64,000 nucleotides of DNA from Hymenobacter sp. BT188 (lineage in GTDB: Bacteria > Bacteroidota > Bacteroidia > Cytophagales > Hymenobacteraceae), in contig NZ_JACSCW010000002.1 of NCBI RefSeq assembly GCF_014333585.1, forward strand, positions 248,001 to 312,000, written 5' to 3'. The position numbers were made by a program, and so were the translations under genes. The notes beneath the pieces were generated by a model. It searched no databases, was not told the origin of the DNA, and worked only from the letters and a program-made list of their open reading frames with translations. This document shows positions 8,372 through 17,878 of this stretch, one piece after another. Each line of letters begins with the position of its first letter. The stretch's first letter is position 1.

Positions 8372-9274
8372 ATGCCTACTACACCACCTGCCCTGCGTCC
8401 CGGCGATCGAGTCGCTATTGTATGCCCTGCCCGTAAAGTTACCCATCAGGAGCTGGAGGCATCTATCGCTATCCTCACTGCCTGGGGCTTGGAAGTAGTA
8501 TTAGGAACTACCGTAACAGCCCAGCACCATCAGTTTGCAGGCCCCGATGAGCTGCGCAGTCAGGATATTCAGCAGCAGCTCGACGACCCAAGCATCCGCG
8601 CCATTTTATGCGCTCGTGGTGGCTATGGCACTACCCGCATTATCGACCAGCTCGATTTTTCGCGCTTTGCTGATAATCCAAAATGGATTGCGGGCTTTAG
8701 CGATATCACTACTCTCAACTGCCACTTGCTAGCATTAGGCCACGAAAGTATTCACGGCGTAATGCCTTTGCTTTTTAATCAGGCTGGTGGCGAAGAGGCG
8801 TTGGAAAGCTTGCGGCGCGCTTTGTTTAATGAGCCCATCAGCTATTTTGCCCCCCAGCACCCTTTCAACCGCTTGGGCAGCGCAACTGGCGAACTGATTG
8901 GCGGCAATCTGAGCCTGCTTCAAACTATTACCGGCACAGCTTCCGACTGCTCGCTGGCGGGCCGGATTCTGTTTATTGAGGACATCGATGAGTACCTCTA
9001 TAATATCGACCGCATGGTGTTACACCTCGACCGCACTGGCAAGCTAGCTGGCTTAGCAGGCTTGCTTGTGGGGCATTTCACCGATTCGAACGATAACGTA
9101 ATTCCATTCGGCCAAACACCCTACGAAATCATCCAGACATACGCTTCCAAGTATGATTTTCCGGTAGCCTATGGCTTTCCAGTAGGCCACGAGCCGCTTA
9201 ATATGGCCTTGATTTGTGGGCGCAATGCGCACATGGCAGTAGGTGAAACAGGGGTACGCCTGAACTATATATAA
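8372..9274 (+). CDS. LD-carboxypeptidase (peptidase family S66, LdcA type)
   Basis: Cleaves the terminal D-Ala from muropeptide tetrapeptides during peptidoglycan recycling. 300 residues, normal family length, with no signal peptide, which fits a cytoplasmic recycling enzyme. The S66 Ser-Glu-His set is visible: Ser in WIAGFSDITT (about 112-120), Glu in LFIEDIDEYLYN (about 200) and His in GFPVGHEPLN (about 270). The N-terminal LRPGDRVAIVCPARK is typical. It has its own promoter and its own terminator, so it is probably monocistronic. Confidence 0.92.
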   Translation: MPTTPPALRPGDRVAIVCPARKVTHQELEASIAILTAWGLEVVLGTTVTAQHHQFAGPDELRSQDIQQQLDDPSIRAILCARGGYGTTRIIDQLDFSRFADNPKWIAGFSDITTLNCHLLALGHESIHGVMPLLFNQAGGEEALESLRRALFNEPISYFAPQHPFNRLGSATGELIGGNLSLLQTITGTASDCSLAGRILFIEDIDEYLYNIDRMVLHLDRTGKLAGLAGLLVGHFTDSNDNVIPFGQTPYEIIQTYASKYDFPVAYGFPVGHEPLNMALICGRNAHMAVGETGVRLNYI

Positions 9275-9298
9275 TGCCTTCATTCATATGAACCATTG

Positions 9299-9330
9299 AA
9301 AAAGCCCCACCTACCTAGGTGAGGCTTTTC
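9299..9330. terminator. Bidirectional terminator between convergent genes
   Basis: 13-bp stem with one mismatch (AAAAGCCCCACCT with AGGTGAGGCTTTT), 4-nt loop, A-run before and T-run after. It serves the LD-carboxypeptidase and the convergent M28 peptidase gene. Confidence 0.88.
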
Positions 9331-9352
9331 GTTTTTAGCTCTAATACAATTC

Positions 9353-10372
9353 TTACTCGGCGTACACCGTCTGCAGCACTGTCTGCCCGACGGCCTTAAG
9401 CGTACGCCGGTCGATGATGCTCATATTATCCTGAGTAGTGTGGTGGTAGGCAGGAAAATAGTCGTCGCCGATGGGTAGATGGTCGATAATATCGATGGTG
9501 CGCACGCCGGCTTGATTGGTGTACACGTGGTCGTCGGTGATGCCGGGACTATCTTGAAACAAGAAAAAATCGGAGTAGCCTAGTCGGGCGGCCGTGTTCC
9601 ATACTTTGTCTACCACGTCGCGGGCTGCTTCGCGGGAGAGCTGCTCGCGGCTGAACTTGGCATTTTGGGCACCTACCATATCTAGCAAAATGCCATAGCT
9701 CGGTTTGTAGCCAGCCGGCAACAGGTTTTTGGACCAATACTGCGAGCCTAAGCACCACGTATCGGTGCCTTGAGCGGCCAGCTTGTTTTGGAGCTTACTC
9801 TGCGTGGCGGTGTCATAGCCATAATCCTCAGCATCGAAGAGTATGAAGTCAACTCCGACAGCCGGAGCCGTACTATCCGACTGCTGACTCAGAACGCGGG
9901 CCATTTCCAGAGCTACTGCTACGCCGCTGGCCCCGTCGCTGGCCCCGTCGAGTGGGGCGTTCGGGTTTTTTGGGTCTTTATCGGCAAAAGGGCGCGTGTC
10001 CCAATGGGCAAAGACGGCGACGCGACGCGCGGCCTGGGGGGCAAATTGAGCAATGATATTGCGGGCACGCAGCATTTTGCCATCCCAGGCCATAGCCTCA
10101 AATGGCTGCTCACGCACCGTCAATCCCATTCGCTTGAACTCCGCCACCAGCCAATCGCCACAGGCTGCATGAGCTGGTGAATTAGGCACTCGGGGGCCAA
10201 AAGCTACCTGCTTGGCTGTAAAAGCATACGCCGAATCGGCATTGAAAATGGGGGCGGCGCGCATGGCGGGCTCTTCTGGAGTGGTAGCAGATTCCTGTCG
10301 GGTTCTGTCGGGGCAGCCGGTGAGTACCAGCAGCGCAACTACAGCAACAGGAGCAAGGCGAAAGAGCTTCAT
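9353..10372 (-). CDS. M28-family lipoprotein, glutaminyl-peptide cyclotransferase-like
   Basis: Predicted zinc-dependent periplasmic or surface lipoprotein related to M28 aminopeptidases and animal/plant-type glutaminyl cyclases, which convert N-terminal Gln to pyroglutamate. 339 residues from the ATG giving MKLFRLAP; a lipobox VLTGC ends the signal peptide. Candidate zinc and catalytic residues: HWDTRPFAD, the aspartate in PLDGASDGASG, DAEDYG, and a late His in PAYHHTTQDN. The choice between cyclase and aminopeptidase cannot be settled by eye; the HWDTRP / DGASDGASG / EDYG arrangement favours the cyclase. Monocistronic. Confidence 0.85.
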   Translation of the reverse strand: MKLFRLAPVAVVALLVLTGCPDRTRQESATTPEEPAMRAAPIFNADSAYAFTAKQVAFGPRVPNSPAHAACGDWLVAEFKRMGLTVREQPFEAMAWDGKMLRARNIIAQFAPQAARRVAVFAHWDTRPFADKDPKNPNAPLDGASDGASGVAVALEMARVLSQQSDSTAPAVGVDFILFDAEDYGYDTATQSKLQNKLAAQGTDTWCLGSQYWSKNLLPAGYKPSYGILLDMVGAQNAKFSREQLSREAARDVVDKVWNTAARLGYSDFFLFQDSPGITDDHVYTNQAGVRTIDIIDHLPIGDDYFPAYHHTTQDNMSIIDRRTLKAVGQTVLQTVYAE

Positions 10373-10537
10373 AAGGGGCACAATATCAGCAAGCTTAGCT
10401 TGGCGCGCAGTTTATTAATTGGGAAGCAGACAGTAGACAGCACTGACTTCTGTTTGCTGGTAAATAACTATTGAAGAAACGTTGGGGGACTTTTTTATTG
10501 CCCTCCAACGCTTCCATTATCAGCATTAGGTATACCG

Positions 10538-12043
10538 TTAGTCTTCGCTGTAGGCCCAGTCAACACCAGTTTTCAGGTCTTTAATGACTATACCTTGTTG
10601 CTTAAGAGCCGCCCGAATCTGGTCTACCTTGTCGTACGCTTTGGTGGATTTGGCTTCTTGATAGAAATCCAGGGTTAGGTTTAGGAGCTGTTCAGCATTG
10701 GCGCGAGGCTCATCTTGCAGGCCCAAAATCTCGCTTACTAAAGTGCGATAAGCTGTGGTGGCCTCTTCCAGTGCTGTTTCGCTTACCGTAGCCAGTGTCG
10801 GCAGATTAGCAAAGAACCCATTGAGTTTGCGCAGCAGATTAAACAAGCTGGCTATAGCTCGCGCCGTATTCAGATCGTCGTTAAGACCCACAAAGCAATC
10901 GGCAACGAGCTTGCGCAACTCGGCGTCGGCTTTCTCGGTGTCTTGCTGGCGTTCCGTTCCTTCGGGCAGATTCAGCTTTTCCAAAAGGCGCAGACCATTC
11001 ATGAGCTTGCGGTAGCCTTTGCGAGCCGCCTGCATCGCCTCGTCCGATACATCGACGGGGCTGCGGTAGTGCGCCTGCAAAAGGAAAAACCGCACTACCA
11101 TAGGCGAATAAGCCTGCGTAAGCGTAGCCGTGGGGCCCTTGAACATACTACCCAGCAACACGAAGTTGCCTAAGCTTTTGCTCATCTTGGTGCCGTTCAC
11201 AGTTATCAGGTTGTGATGCACCCAGAAGCGCGACTCGTCGGTGTGGGTGTGGCTGCCCTGGCTCTGCGCTATCTCGCACTCGTGGTGCGGAAACATCAGA
11301 TCCAAGCCGCCGCCGTGAATGTCAGAAAGCTGACCCAGGTACTTGCGGCTCATGGCCGAGCACTCGAGGTGCCAGCCGGGAAATCCTTCCCCCCAAGGCG
11401 AAGGCCAGCGCATAATGTGCTCAGTCGACGCTTTTTTCCAGAGCGCGAAATCCAGAGGGCTGCGCTTTTCGTCCTGTCCGGCCAGCGTGTCGCGGGTACC
11501 AGCCAGTTGGTCGTCGATGCTACGATTGGAGAGCTTGCCGTAGCGGTCCTGCTCGGCATTGTAGCGGGGTACATCGAAGTACACGCTGCCTTTTACTTCG
11601 TAGGCAAAGCCATTGGCAATGATTTCCTCCACCATGCTAATCTGCTCCGTGATGTGGCCGCTGGCCTGGGGCTCGATATCGGGTGGTAAGCAACCCAGCG
11701 CCAGCATATTCTGGCGGTAAAGATTAACGTAGTGCTGCGCAATCTGCATGGGCTCCTGCCGTTGGGCGCGGGCGGCCTTTGCCATCTTGTCTTCGCCCTC
11801 ATCGGCATCACTTTCGAGGTGGCCCACGTCTGTGATATTGCGCACGTAGCGTACAGTGTAGCCGAGATGGCGGAGGTAGCGCGTGAGCACGTCGAAGACT
11901 ACGGGGCCACGGGCGTTGCCCAAATGAGCCTCACTATAGACGGTAGGACCGCATAGATACACGCCAACGAATGGCGACTGTACAGGTTCGAATGCCTCCT
12001 TGCGGCGGCTAAGGGTGTTGTAGAGCGAAAGCGGGTGGTGCAT
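10538..12043 (-). CDS. cysS: Cysteine-tRNA ligase
   Basis: Charges tRNA(Cys) with cysteine. 501 residues, standard class I synthetase. The N-terminal [16 protein letters not shown] holds the first zinc-ligand Cys and the HIGH-type motif; the other zinc ligands are in WHLECSAM and [10 protein letters not shown]. The signature [10 protein letters not shown] is the KMSKS loop. The C-terminus is the usual DALR-type helical region. It begins with [11 protein letters not shown]. No Cys-rich leader peptide is visible upstream, unlike metY in this window. Confidence 0.97.
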   Translation of the reverse strand: MHHPLSLYNTLSRRKEAFEPVQSPFVGVYLCGPTVYSEAHLGNARGPVVFDVLTRYLRHLGYTVRYVRNITDVGHLESDADEGEDKMAKAARAQRQEPMQIAQHYVNLYRQNMLALGCLPPDIEPQASGHITEQISMVEEIIANGFAYEVKGSVYFDVPRYNAEQDRYGKLSNRSIDDQLAGTRDTLAGQDEKRSPLDFALWKKASTEHIMRWPSPWGEGFPGWHLECSAMSRKYLGQLSDIHGGGLDLMFPHHECEIAQSQGSHTHTDESRFWVHHNLITVNGTKMSKSLGNFVLLGSMFKGPTATLTQAYSPMVVRFFLLQAHYRSPVDVSDEAMQAARKGYRKLMNGLRLLEKLNLPEGTERQQDTEKADAELRKLVADCFVGLNDDLNTARAIASLFNLLRKLNGFFANLPTLATVSETALEEATTAYRTLVSEILGLQDEPRANAEQLLNLTLDFYQEAKSTKAYDKVDQIRAALKQQGIVIKDLKTGVDWAYSED

Positions 12044-12348
12044 GCAGTAAAAGTAAGTACTTACAGCTTGGTAAGCTTAGGGAATAGCAACTGGTACGTG
12101 GTTTACTAGTTATCGATCAATAAGAAACAGAACCTTCACTAGTGGCTCAAAAAGCCCCTTCATTAGTACATAATTCCTAGATGTAGTATATAAAGTTCAA
12201 TAAGTAGTTTAAACTCAAAGCCGATAGTAATAAAATAGTAGGCTGTTGCTGGCTCGTGCTTAGTCTAGAAAAGCCCCCCAGATCGTTGGAGCTCCATAAA
12301 AGCTGTTGCCCTTAAGTGCGAATGCGTTTCTCTGGGTTATCGGCTGCT
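12044..12348. other. Intergenic region, no gene seen
   Basis: AT-rich 305-bp gap between two minus-strand genes. No ORF with credible coding signal. It holds one single-armed copy of the terminator-like word (AAAAGCCCCCCAG at 12270-12281) with no pairing arm nearby, and a TACTTTTA box just upstream of cysS which is one mismatch from the -7 consensus. Confidence 0.6.
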
Positions 12349-13458
12349 TTACTTCAAGCGGTATGTGCCCGACGTAGGAAAATGGTCGGAGTATGGAATT
12401 TCGTAGTGCACTTGAAACTCTTCTACTAGCCAGCGTGGACCCGCAAACTGGTGGTCGATGCGGACGAAGGGCAGGCGGCCATTATAGGTGGCACCAACGC
12501 CGGTACCTACCGTGGTCCAGGCATTTTGAAAACGGTCGGCGAGTTGGTCGTAGGTGTAGCTGTAGGGCACATCGTTGAGGTCCGCGCTGAGCAGAATAGG
12601 ATAACGGCACCGCTCAAAACGCCGGACCAGCGTATCGATTTGAACACTCCGTGCAATCAGGCCGCGCTTGTAGCGGCGCAGCAGTCCGCGGCCCTCCCGC
12701 TTTAGCCCTTCCCGGCTCGAATAGCTATCGACAATGGCTTTTTCCTCCATGCTCATGCTTTGGAGGTGAAAGTTGTATACCCGAATCGTGTCGCCGGCTG
12801 GCAGCCGGACATCGGCGAACATGGCGTGGTTCTGCGTGAGCTTGCCGAAGGAAATCGTGCCCCGCTTTACAATCGGAAAACGAGAAAAAATGGCTAGACC
12901 AAATTCTGCCCCGATGCTATTGGTCAATGTTTTGGATACAAAAGCCCCCCGGCCGGCTTGCTGCCCTATCTTATCCACCGAACGGAATACTTGGCCATCC
13001 TCACGCGAGCCGCGGGGCTCGTTGTAAAATTCCTGCAGGCACAGCACATCGGCGGAGTTATCGGCCAGCCACTGAATCATCTTTTTGGAGGAGGCCAGAT
13101 CAGGGTCGCGGAGCTGGGGGTACACGTTGAAGATGCGCACGTTGGCACTCAGCAGCCGCACCTGTTTATCAGCCTTGCCAGTGGGCGCTTGGGCGGTATG
13201 CAGCGGGTGCAAAGCCACGCCTCGCTGAAAATGCGGCCAGGTAAGCACAGCGGCCAATAGGGGCAGCGCTGCTACGCGCCAGTCGCGCAAAAACCAATAA
13301 ACGACAGCTAGCAGATTGAGCGTCAGCGCGACGGGCAAGGTAAGAGCTCCAAATGACGCTGGCCAGAACGTATGAGCCGGAATCTGCACGCACCCAATGG
13401 CAACCAAAAGCCACAGAAAGACCAGCAGAGTACACTTGAAAGCGAAGGAGCGACGCAC
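12349..13458 (-). CDS. Membrane-anchored endonuclease/exonuclease/phosphatase family protein
   Basis: 369 residues. Three hydrophobic segments occupy the first 95 residues, followed by an EEP-fold catalytic domain from about 100. Motifs: LLSANVRIFN (the Asn of motif 1), DVLCLQEFYN (metal-binding Glu), VYNFHLQSM, LSADLNDVPYSY (Asp/Asn pair) and YSDHFPTSGTY (SDH, catalytic His) at the end. Members hydrolyse phosphodiester or phosphomonoester bonds; the substrate is unknown, and the periplasm-facing anchoring suggests an envelope or extracellular substrate. It has its own promoter box 30 bp upstream. Confidence 0.87.
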   Translation of the reverse strand: MRRSFAFKCTLLVFLWLLVAIGCVQIPAHTFWPASFGALTLPVALTLNLLAVVYWFLRDWRVAALPLLAAVLTWPHFQRGVALHPLHTAQAPTGKADKQVRLLSANVRIFNVYPQLRDPDLASSKKMIQWLADNSADVLCLQEFYNEPRGSREDGQVFRSVDKIGQQAGRGAFVSKTLTNSIGAEFGLAIFSRFPIVKRGTISFGKLTQNHAMFADVRLPAGDTIRVYNFHLQSMSMEEKAIVDSYSSREGLKREGRGLLRRYKRGLIARSVQIDTLVRRFERCRYPILLSADLNDVPYSYTYDQLADRFQNAWTTVGTGVGATYNGRLPFVRIDHQFAGPRWLVEEFQVHYEIPYSDHFPTSGTYRLK

Positions 13459-13487
13459 GAATAATTAACTCTTAAAGACTGAGCGCC

Positions 13488-13495
13488 CAAAGGTA
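13488..13495 (-). promoter_or_regulatory. Bacteroidota -7 promoter box for the EEP-family gene
   Basis: TACCTTTG on the minus strand, a perfect TAnnTTTG match, 30 bp before the ATG at 13458. Confidence 0.65.
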
Positions 13496-13638
13496 GCGCA
13501 TGCACCGAGAATGCCGCCGGCACTCACACGATAATACGCTACACGCTGGGGGGCAAAATTCCGCTTCTCACCTGCATTGGGCTAGCTAAAGCAGCCTCAA
13601 TAAATCGTAGCTTGCGCTATCCTTATTTAGCTGACAAT

Positions 13639-16600
13639 ATGCTGTATTCTACTTTGCGTTTACTTCTATATACAGTTGTGCTTGCGGCTTCTGCCTTAAC
13701 GCCAGTTCAGGCCAAGCCTGCCGCATCGGCCCCAACTACCAAGTCATTAGAGTTTGTAGAAAACCAGGGGCAGTGGGATGCCCGCGCGCAGTATATGGCC
13801 GAGCTACCTGGCGGGCGGCTATTCCTCGAAAAAACGGGTTTCACCTACGCCTTCGCTGACCCTCAGGCCTTACGCAGCCACCGCGAGCATTCAACCCCCG
13901 GCGGCCCCGTTTCGGAAAAACTGCGGGCGCATGCTTACCGCGTCACCTTTGATGGCAGCAACTCAGGCACCAGTCTTACGCCCGACGAGCCCACGGCAGG
14001 TTTTCGCAATTACTTTCTTGGTAATGATGCCAAGCATTGGGCCTCCAAGGTGCGAGGATTCAGGCAGGTGCGCTATACCAATGTGTACCCGCGCATCGGC
14101 GCCCGAGTGTACGAGAATGCGGGGGGCAATTTGGAGTACGACTTCACGGTGCAGCCGGGCGGCAAGCCATCTGCCATCCGCCTGCGCTACACTGGCACCG
14201 AGCGCCTGAGTCTGGAAAATGGTCAGCTAGTGGTGCAAACCAGCGTGGGCACCGTCACGGAGCAAATACCGAAGGCATGGCAGGAAATAAACGGGCAGCG
14301 CGTCCCGGTGGCGTGTGCGTTTGTGCTGGAGAAAAACGTGGTCAGCTTCCGCTTAGGTGCTTATGATTCCAGCCAACCTCTGATCATTGACCCCACGGTT
14401 ATCTTTTCGTCCTTCACTGGCTCATCAGCCGATAACTGGGGCTTCACGGCTACTTATGATGCGCAGGGTAACATGTACTCTGGTGGCATCGTGTTTGGGC
14501 TGGGCTATCCGGCATCATCGGGGGCTTTTAGCCAAAGCTTTGGTGGTGGGGTTGATGTGGCTATCATCAAGTATAACACAACCGTGCGGGGCAGTGCCGC
14601 CCGCTTGTATGCCACGTACCTAGGGGGCAATTTGATCGACGCTCCGCACAGCTTGGTGGTAAACAGCCAGAATGAATTGGTGATCCTCGGCTCTACGGGC
14701 TCAAACAACTTCCCCGTTTCGCGCACCACGTTCGACGATTCTTTTGATGGTGGCCCACGAGTTGTTCCGCAAGGCGGCGGGCCCGGAATGAACTATGAGG
14801 CAGGGGCTGATTTATTCGTCAGTAAGCTCAATAGTACCGGCAGTACACTGGTGGCATCCACTTATCTGGGCGGCACTGGCACCGACGGTGTTATTCTGGG
14901 TGCTACGACGCTAACCCAAAACTACGGCGACGAATTCAGGGGAGATATTATCACCGATACGGAAGGAAATATCTACATAGCTTCTACCACAAACAGCACT
15001 GGTTTTCCGGTTCGGAATGGTTTCCGTAGCACCAGTCAGGGCGGTGCATCCGATGCCGTGGTATTAAAATTAACAGCTGATTTGCGTACGTTGGTTTGGT
15101 CCAGTTATCTGGGAGGCTCCGGTGCCGACGCAGCCTACTCTATACAAATAGATGATGACCGCAATGTGTATGTAAGTGGTGGCACTACCAGCTCCAATCT
15201 GGCTGGTACCACTGGTCGGTATCAGCCCCAGCTGCGCGGCGGAATCGATGGTTTTGTGGCGCGCATCAGCAGCGATGGAGCTGCTTTAACCCACGCCACG
15301 TATGTGGGCACCCCGGAAACGGACCAGACTTATTTTTTGCAGTTGGATGCCGTGGCTAACGTATATGTGCTGGGTCAGACTCGGGGCGCATTTCCGCGTA
15401 CGGCCGGCTTATACGGTGTAGCCAATGGCCGTCAGTTTGTGCAGAAGTTCGATAATACGCTCACCACAAGCCTGTACTCGACGACGTTCGGTACCGGCCG
15501 TACTGTGCCCGACATATCTCTGACAGCCTTCTTGGTAGATGATTGCGAACGTATCTATGTGAGTGGTTGGGGCGGTGCTACCAACTCCAATGGCGGCAAT
15601 ACGCAAGGTTTGCCCACCACGCCCGACGCTTCCCAGCGTACCACCGATGGCTCCGATTTTTATATTGTTCAGTTTAAGCCGGGCATGACGGCTATTGAAT
15701 ACGCTACTTTCTTTGGGGAAAATGGCGGCCGGGGCGAGCACGTAGATGGCGGTACGTCTCGCTTCGATAAGCGGGGCGCTATCTACCAAGCCGTGTGCGG
15801 CGGTTGCGGAGGCACTTCGGGCTTTCCGGTGCCGCCGGGGGCCAATTTTTATAGTACTACTAATAATGCGACTAACTGCAATAACGCCGCCTTTAAGATC
15901 GACTTCGCGGCTGTCGTGGTGAATCCTGGCCCCAACCGGACGGTGTGCTACAACGCTGGTGCGCAGCGTTTGGGCGGCAGTCCGGCTGGCGGCGTCTGGA
16001 GCGGTCCGGGCGTTACAGCCATTGCGGGCGGAGGCTATCAGTTTACTCCTAGCGCTTCATTGGTAGGCCGCAATACGCTGACTTACACCGTAAACACAAC
16101 TGGCGTGTGCCAGAGCACTAAGCTGCTGCGCATGACCGTAACTCCGGAGGCAGCCATCACATTTGCCCCCCCGGCCACCGTGTGCAGCAATACTACTGCT
16201 GTGCCGCTCACAGCTACGCCCGCCGGCGGTACCTTTAGCGGACGCGGTGTTACGGGAAATACCTTCAATCCGAGCGCAGCTGGCACAGGCTCCCATGTAA
16301 TAACCTATACGCTGGCTGATACTCTTGGCTGCGGGGCATTTTCCCGTACAATCGTGGTGGATGCCCAGCCCGCCGTATCAGCCGGCCGCGATACTACGCT
16401 ATGCTCGGATGAAACGCGGGCCTTCCGCATGTTGCGCGCCTCGCCGGCCGGCGGCGTCTGGAGCGGACCTGGTATGACGGCTGATGGCATGTTCACCCCG
16501 CCCAATACCAATAATCTGGGGGGCATTTTTACCGTTGAATACACCGTAACCGTAGGAGTTTGCAAAATTGTATCGACTCGTAAGGTAACCATAGCGCCTA

Positions 16601-17100
16601 CCTCGTCTACCAACGTCAGCCTGAATACGCCCGAGTGCCAGGCTGCGCCTGAGTACACTGGCTTAGCGCCCTTCACGATGCAGTTTGCACCCGTATTGGC
16701 GGGCGGTAGCTTTAGCTGGGATTTTGGCGACGGTACCACTTCCAATGAGGAAGCGCCTAGCCATGTATATGAAAACCCCGGTACATACCCCGTGCAGCTT
16801 ACCGCTCGGTACGCAGGGTGCACCGTCGTCACGCAGTTTGCCGCGGTGAAAGTGGGTAAGGTGCAAATGCCGAACATTTTTACACCCAACAATGACAATC
16901 TGAACGATACATTCGCCCCCCGGATCAGCTGTAAAAATGCTCATCTGACCGTGTTCACGCGCTGGGGGAGCAAAGTGTATGAAACCGACAATTATCAAAA
17001 TGACTGGGGCGGCGACAAGCTACCCGATGGCGTTTACTATTATCTGCTACGCGACACGGAAGGCAAATCAGCAAAAGGCTGGGTAGAGATAAAACGCTAG
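13639..17100 (+). CDS. Large secreted beta-propeller/PKD protein with gliding-motility-type (T9SS type B) C-terminus
   Basis: 1153 residues from the ATG at 13639 (a TTG 9 codons upstream is less likely). A signal peptide ends near KPAAS. Residues about 40-260 form the FVENQGQWDARAQY domain commonly paired with SBBP propeller repeats. The middle has repeated units of the kind STYLGGTGTDG, SSYLGGSGADAAYS and ATYVGTPETDQ, typical of SBBP blades. Next come Ig-like segments with repeated GGVWSGPG (about 780 and 945), a PKD domain (FSWDFGDGTTSNEEAPSHVYENPG) and a C-terminal domain MPNIFTPNNDNLNDTFAP...GVYYYLLRD, the CHU_C/type B T9SS signal. Predicted cell-surface or secreted adhesin-like protein; the role is unknown. 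Confidence 0.9.
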   Translation: MLYSTLRLLLYTVVLAASALTPVQAKPAASAPTTKSLEFVENQGQWDARAQYMAELPGGRLFLEKTGFTYAFADPQALRSHREHSTPGGPVSEKLRAHAYRVTFDGSNSGTSLTPDEPTAGFRNYFLGNDAKHWASKVRGFRQVRYTNVYPRIGARVYENAGGNLEYDFTVQPGGKPSAIRLRYTGTERLSLENGQLVVQTSVGTVTEQIPKAWQEINGQRVPVACAFVLEKNVVSFRLGAYDSSQPLIIDPTVIFSSFTGSSADNWGFTATYDAQGNMYSGGIVFGLGYPASSGAFSQSFGGGVDVAIIKYNTTVRGSAARLYATYLGGNLIDAPHSLVVNSQNELVILGSTGSNNFPVSRTTFDDSFDGGPRVVPQGGGPGMNYEAGADLFVSKLNSTGSTLVASTYLGGTGTDGVILGATTLTQNYGDEFRGDIITDTEGNIYIASTTNSTGFPVRNGFRSTSQGGASDAVVLKLTADLRTLVWSSYLGGSGADAAYSIQIDDDRNVYVSGGTTSSNLAGTTGRYQPQLRGGIDGFVARISSDGAALTHATYVGTPETDQTYFLQLDAVANVYVLGQTRGAFPRTAGLYGVANGRQFVQKFDNTLTTSLYSTTFGTGRTVPDISLTAFLVDDCERIYVSGWGGATNSNGGNTQGLPTTPDASQRTTDGSDFYIVQFKPGMTAIEYATFFGENGGRGEHVDGGTSRFDKRGAIYQAVCGGCGGTSGFPVPPGANFYSTTNNATNCNNAAFKIDFAAVVVNPGPNRTVCYNAGAQRLGGSPAGGVWSGPGVTAIAGGGYQFTPSASLVGRNTLTYTVNTTGVCQSTKLLRMTVTPEAAITFAPPATVCSNTTAVPLTATPAGGTFSGRGVTGNTFNPSAAGTGSHVITYTLADTLGCGAFSRTIVVDAQPAVSAGRDTTLCSDETRAFRMLRASPAGGVWSGPGMTADGMFTPPNTNNLGGIFTVEYTVTVGVCKIVSTRKVTIAPTSSTNVSLNTPECQAAPEYTGLAPFTMQFAPVLAGGSFSWDFGDGTTSNEEAPSHVYENPGTYPVQLTARYAGCTVVTQFAAVKVGKVQMPNIFTPNNDNLNDTFAPRISCKNAHLTVFTRWGSKVYETDNYQNDWGGDKLPDGVYYYLLRDTEGKSAKGWVEIKR

Positions 17101-17135
17101 GCTACTGCCGATCAAAGCATGTCATCGGCACAGAC

Positions 17136-17166
17136 TTGCATTCAGCCGAATATTGTACTATCTTTG
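17136..17166 (+). promoter_or_regulatory. Promoter of the rimP-nusA-infB operon
   Basis: TTG at 17136-17138, 20-bp spacer, then TATCTTTG at 17159-17166: a full match to the Bacteroidota TTG / TAnnTTTG promoter. Transcription would begin near 17173, upstream of a hairpin and a small ORF. Confidence 0.75.
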
Positions 17167-17174
17167 CACCAGCA

Positions 17175-17225
17175 ATGAAGTTAAAAAGAGGGGACGAGTC
17201 GTCCCCTCTTTCTTTTGTCACCTAG
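17175..17225 (+). CDS. Possible 16-codon leader ORF upstream of rimP
   Basis: ATG at 17175 opens MKLKRGDESSPLSFVT and stops at TAG 17223-17225, 10 bp before the rimP ATG. The ATG is about 2 nt from the predicted transcription start, so it would be essentially leaderless. The ORF spans the whole rimP leader hairpin, so ribosomes translating it would melt the stem. It may be coincidental. Confidence 0.35.
   Translation: MKLKRGDESSPLSFVT
17185..17216 (+). terminator. Leader hairpin with T-rich tail, possible attenuator of rimP-nusA-infB
   Basis: AAAGAGGGGACGA pairs with TCGTCCCCTCTTT around a central G, followed by TCTTTT. It has the shape of an intrinsic terminator but lies between the predicted promoter (17159) and the rimP ATG (17236). 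It could end stray transcripts from the upstream gene, or attenuate the operon. In E. coli the nusA operon leader is under NusA feedback control, which makes an attenuator plausible. Confidence 0.6.
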
Positions 17226-17235
17226 TTCAGTTTGT

Positions 17236-17709
17236 ATGCGATTTGACCGTACCCAACTACTCGAAATGCTCCAGGAAAGCCTATCTGGCCCGGAGTTGTT
17301 CGTTGTGGGCCTGACCGTGTCCGACTCCGCCGTTCGCCCCAAGATTACGGCCATCCTGGACAGCGAGCAGGGCATGGGTATTGAGGAATACGCCCGCGTA
17401 AGCCGCCGCCTTGCCCATCGTATCGACGAGACATACGGTGAAGAAGCCAGTTACACGTTGGAAGTTACCTCCCCCGGTGCCGACCAGCCGCTGACCGATT
17501 CACGCCAGTACACCCGCCACGTTGGCCGTAAGCTGCAGTTGAAACTCACCGGTGGCACTGAGAAAACCGGGACCCTCGAGGCAACTGAGGCTGAAGGTAT
17601 TCAGTTGACTGAGGAAGTGAAAGAAAAGAATAAAACGAAAACCCTACCTACCGCATTTATCTCCTTCTCAACTATCGCGGAGGCTCGGGTCGTGATTTCA
17701 TTTAAATAG
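17236..17709 (+). CDS. rimP: Ribosome maturation factor RimP
   Basis: Needed for maturation of the 30S ribosomal subunit. 157 residues from the ATG at 17236, standard length. The N-terminal domain includes VSRRLAHRIDE and YTLEVTSPGADQPLTDSRQYTRHVGRKL, the conserved (E)VSSPG(x)(D/E)RPL region; the C-terminal half is the SH3-like domain. It is the first gene of rimP-nusA-infB, the same order as in E. coli and most bacteria. Confidence 0.93.
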   Translation: MRFDRTQLLEMLQESLSGPELFVVGLTVSDSAVRPKITAILDSEQGMGIEEYARVSRRLAHRIDETYGEEASYTLEVTSPGADQPLTDSRQYTRHVGRKLQLKLTGGTEKTGTLEATEAEGIQLTEEVKEKNKTKTLPTAFISFSTIAEARVVISFK

Positions 17710-17878
17710 GAATGCAGGTTTTGTTGAAGAAGCCAGTTATTCGGTTGTATTCAACTTCTGGGGGGCAAATTTCCAGCCCTGGCAATTGCTGCTAAACCAG
17801 TGATATCTGCTTAAATTGTAACTGCTGCTTGCTTTTCGCATCTGCGCAATCTCTTCAAATCTGCAAAATCTGTGATTT

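Noticed and set aside
8182..8373. 63-codon minus-strand ORF overlapping the LD-carboxypeptidase promoter
   Set aside because: No family, overlaps the terminator at 8158-8183 and the -7 box at 8338, and ends inside the next gene's start; no coding signal.
11960..12000. tRNA-like GGTTCGAAT motif
   Set aside because: Inside cysS coding sequence; no cloverleaf arms around it.
16305..16898. 197-codon minus-strand ORF in the large surface-protein gene
   Set aside because: Antisense to well-supported Ig/PKD domains; no promoter or family.
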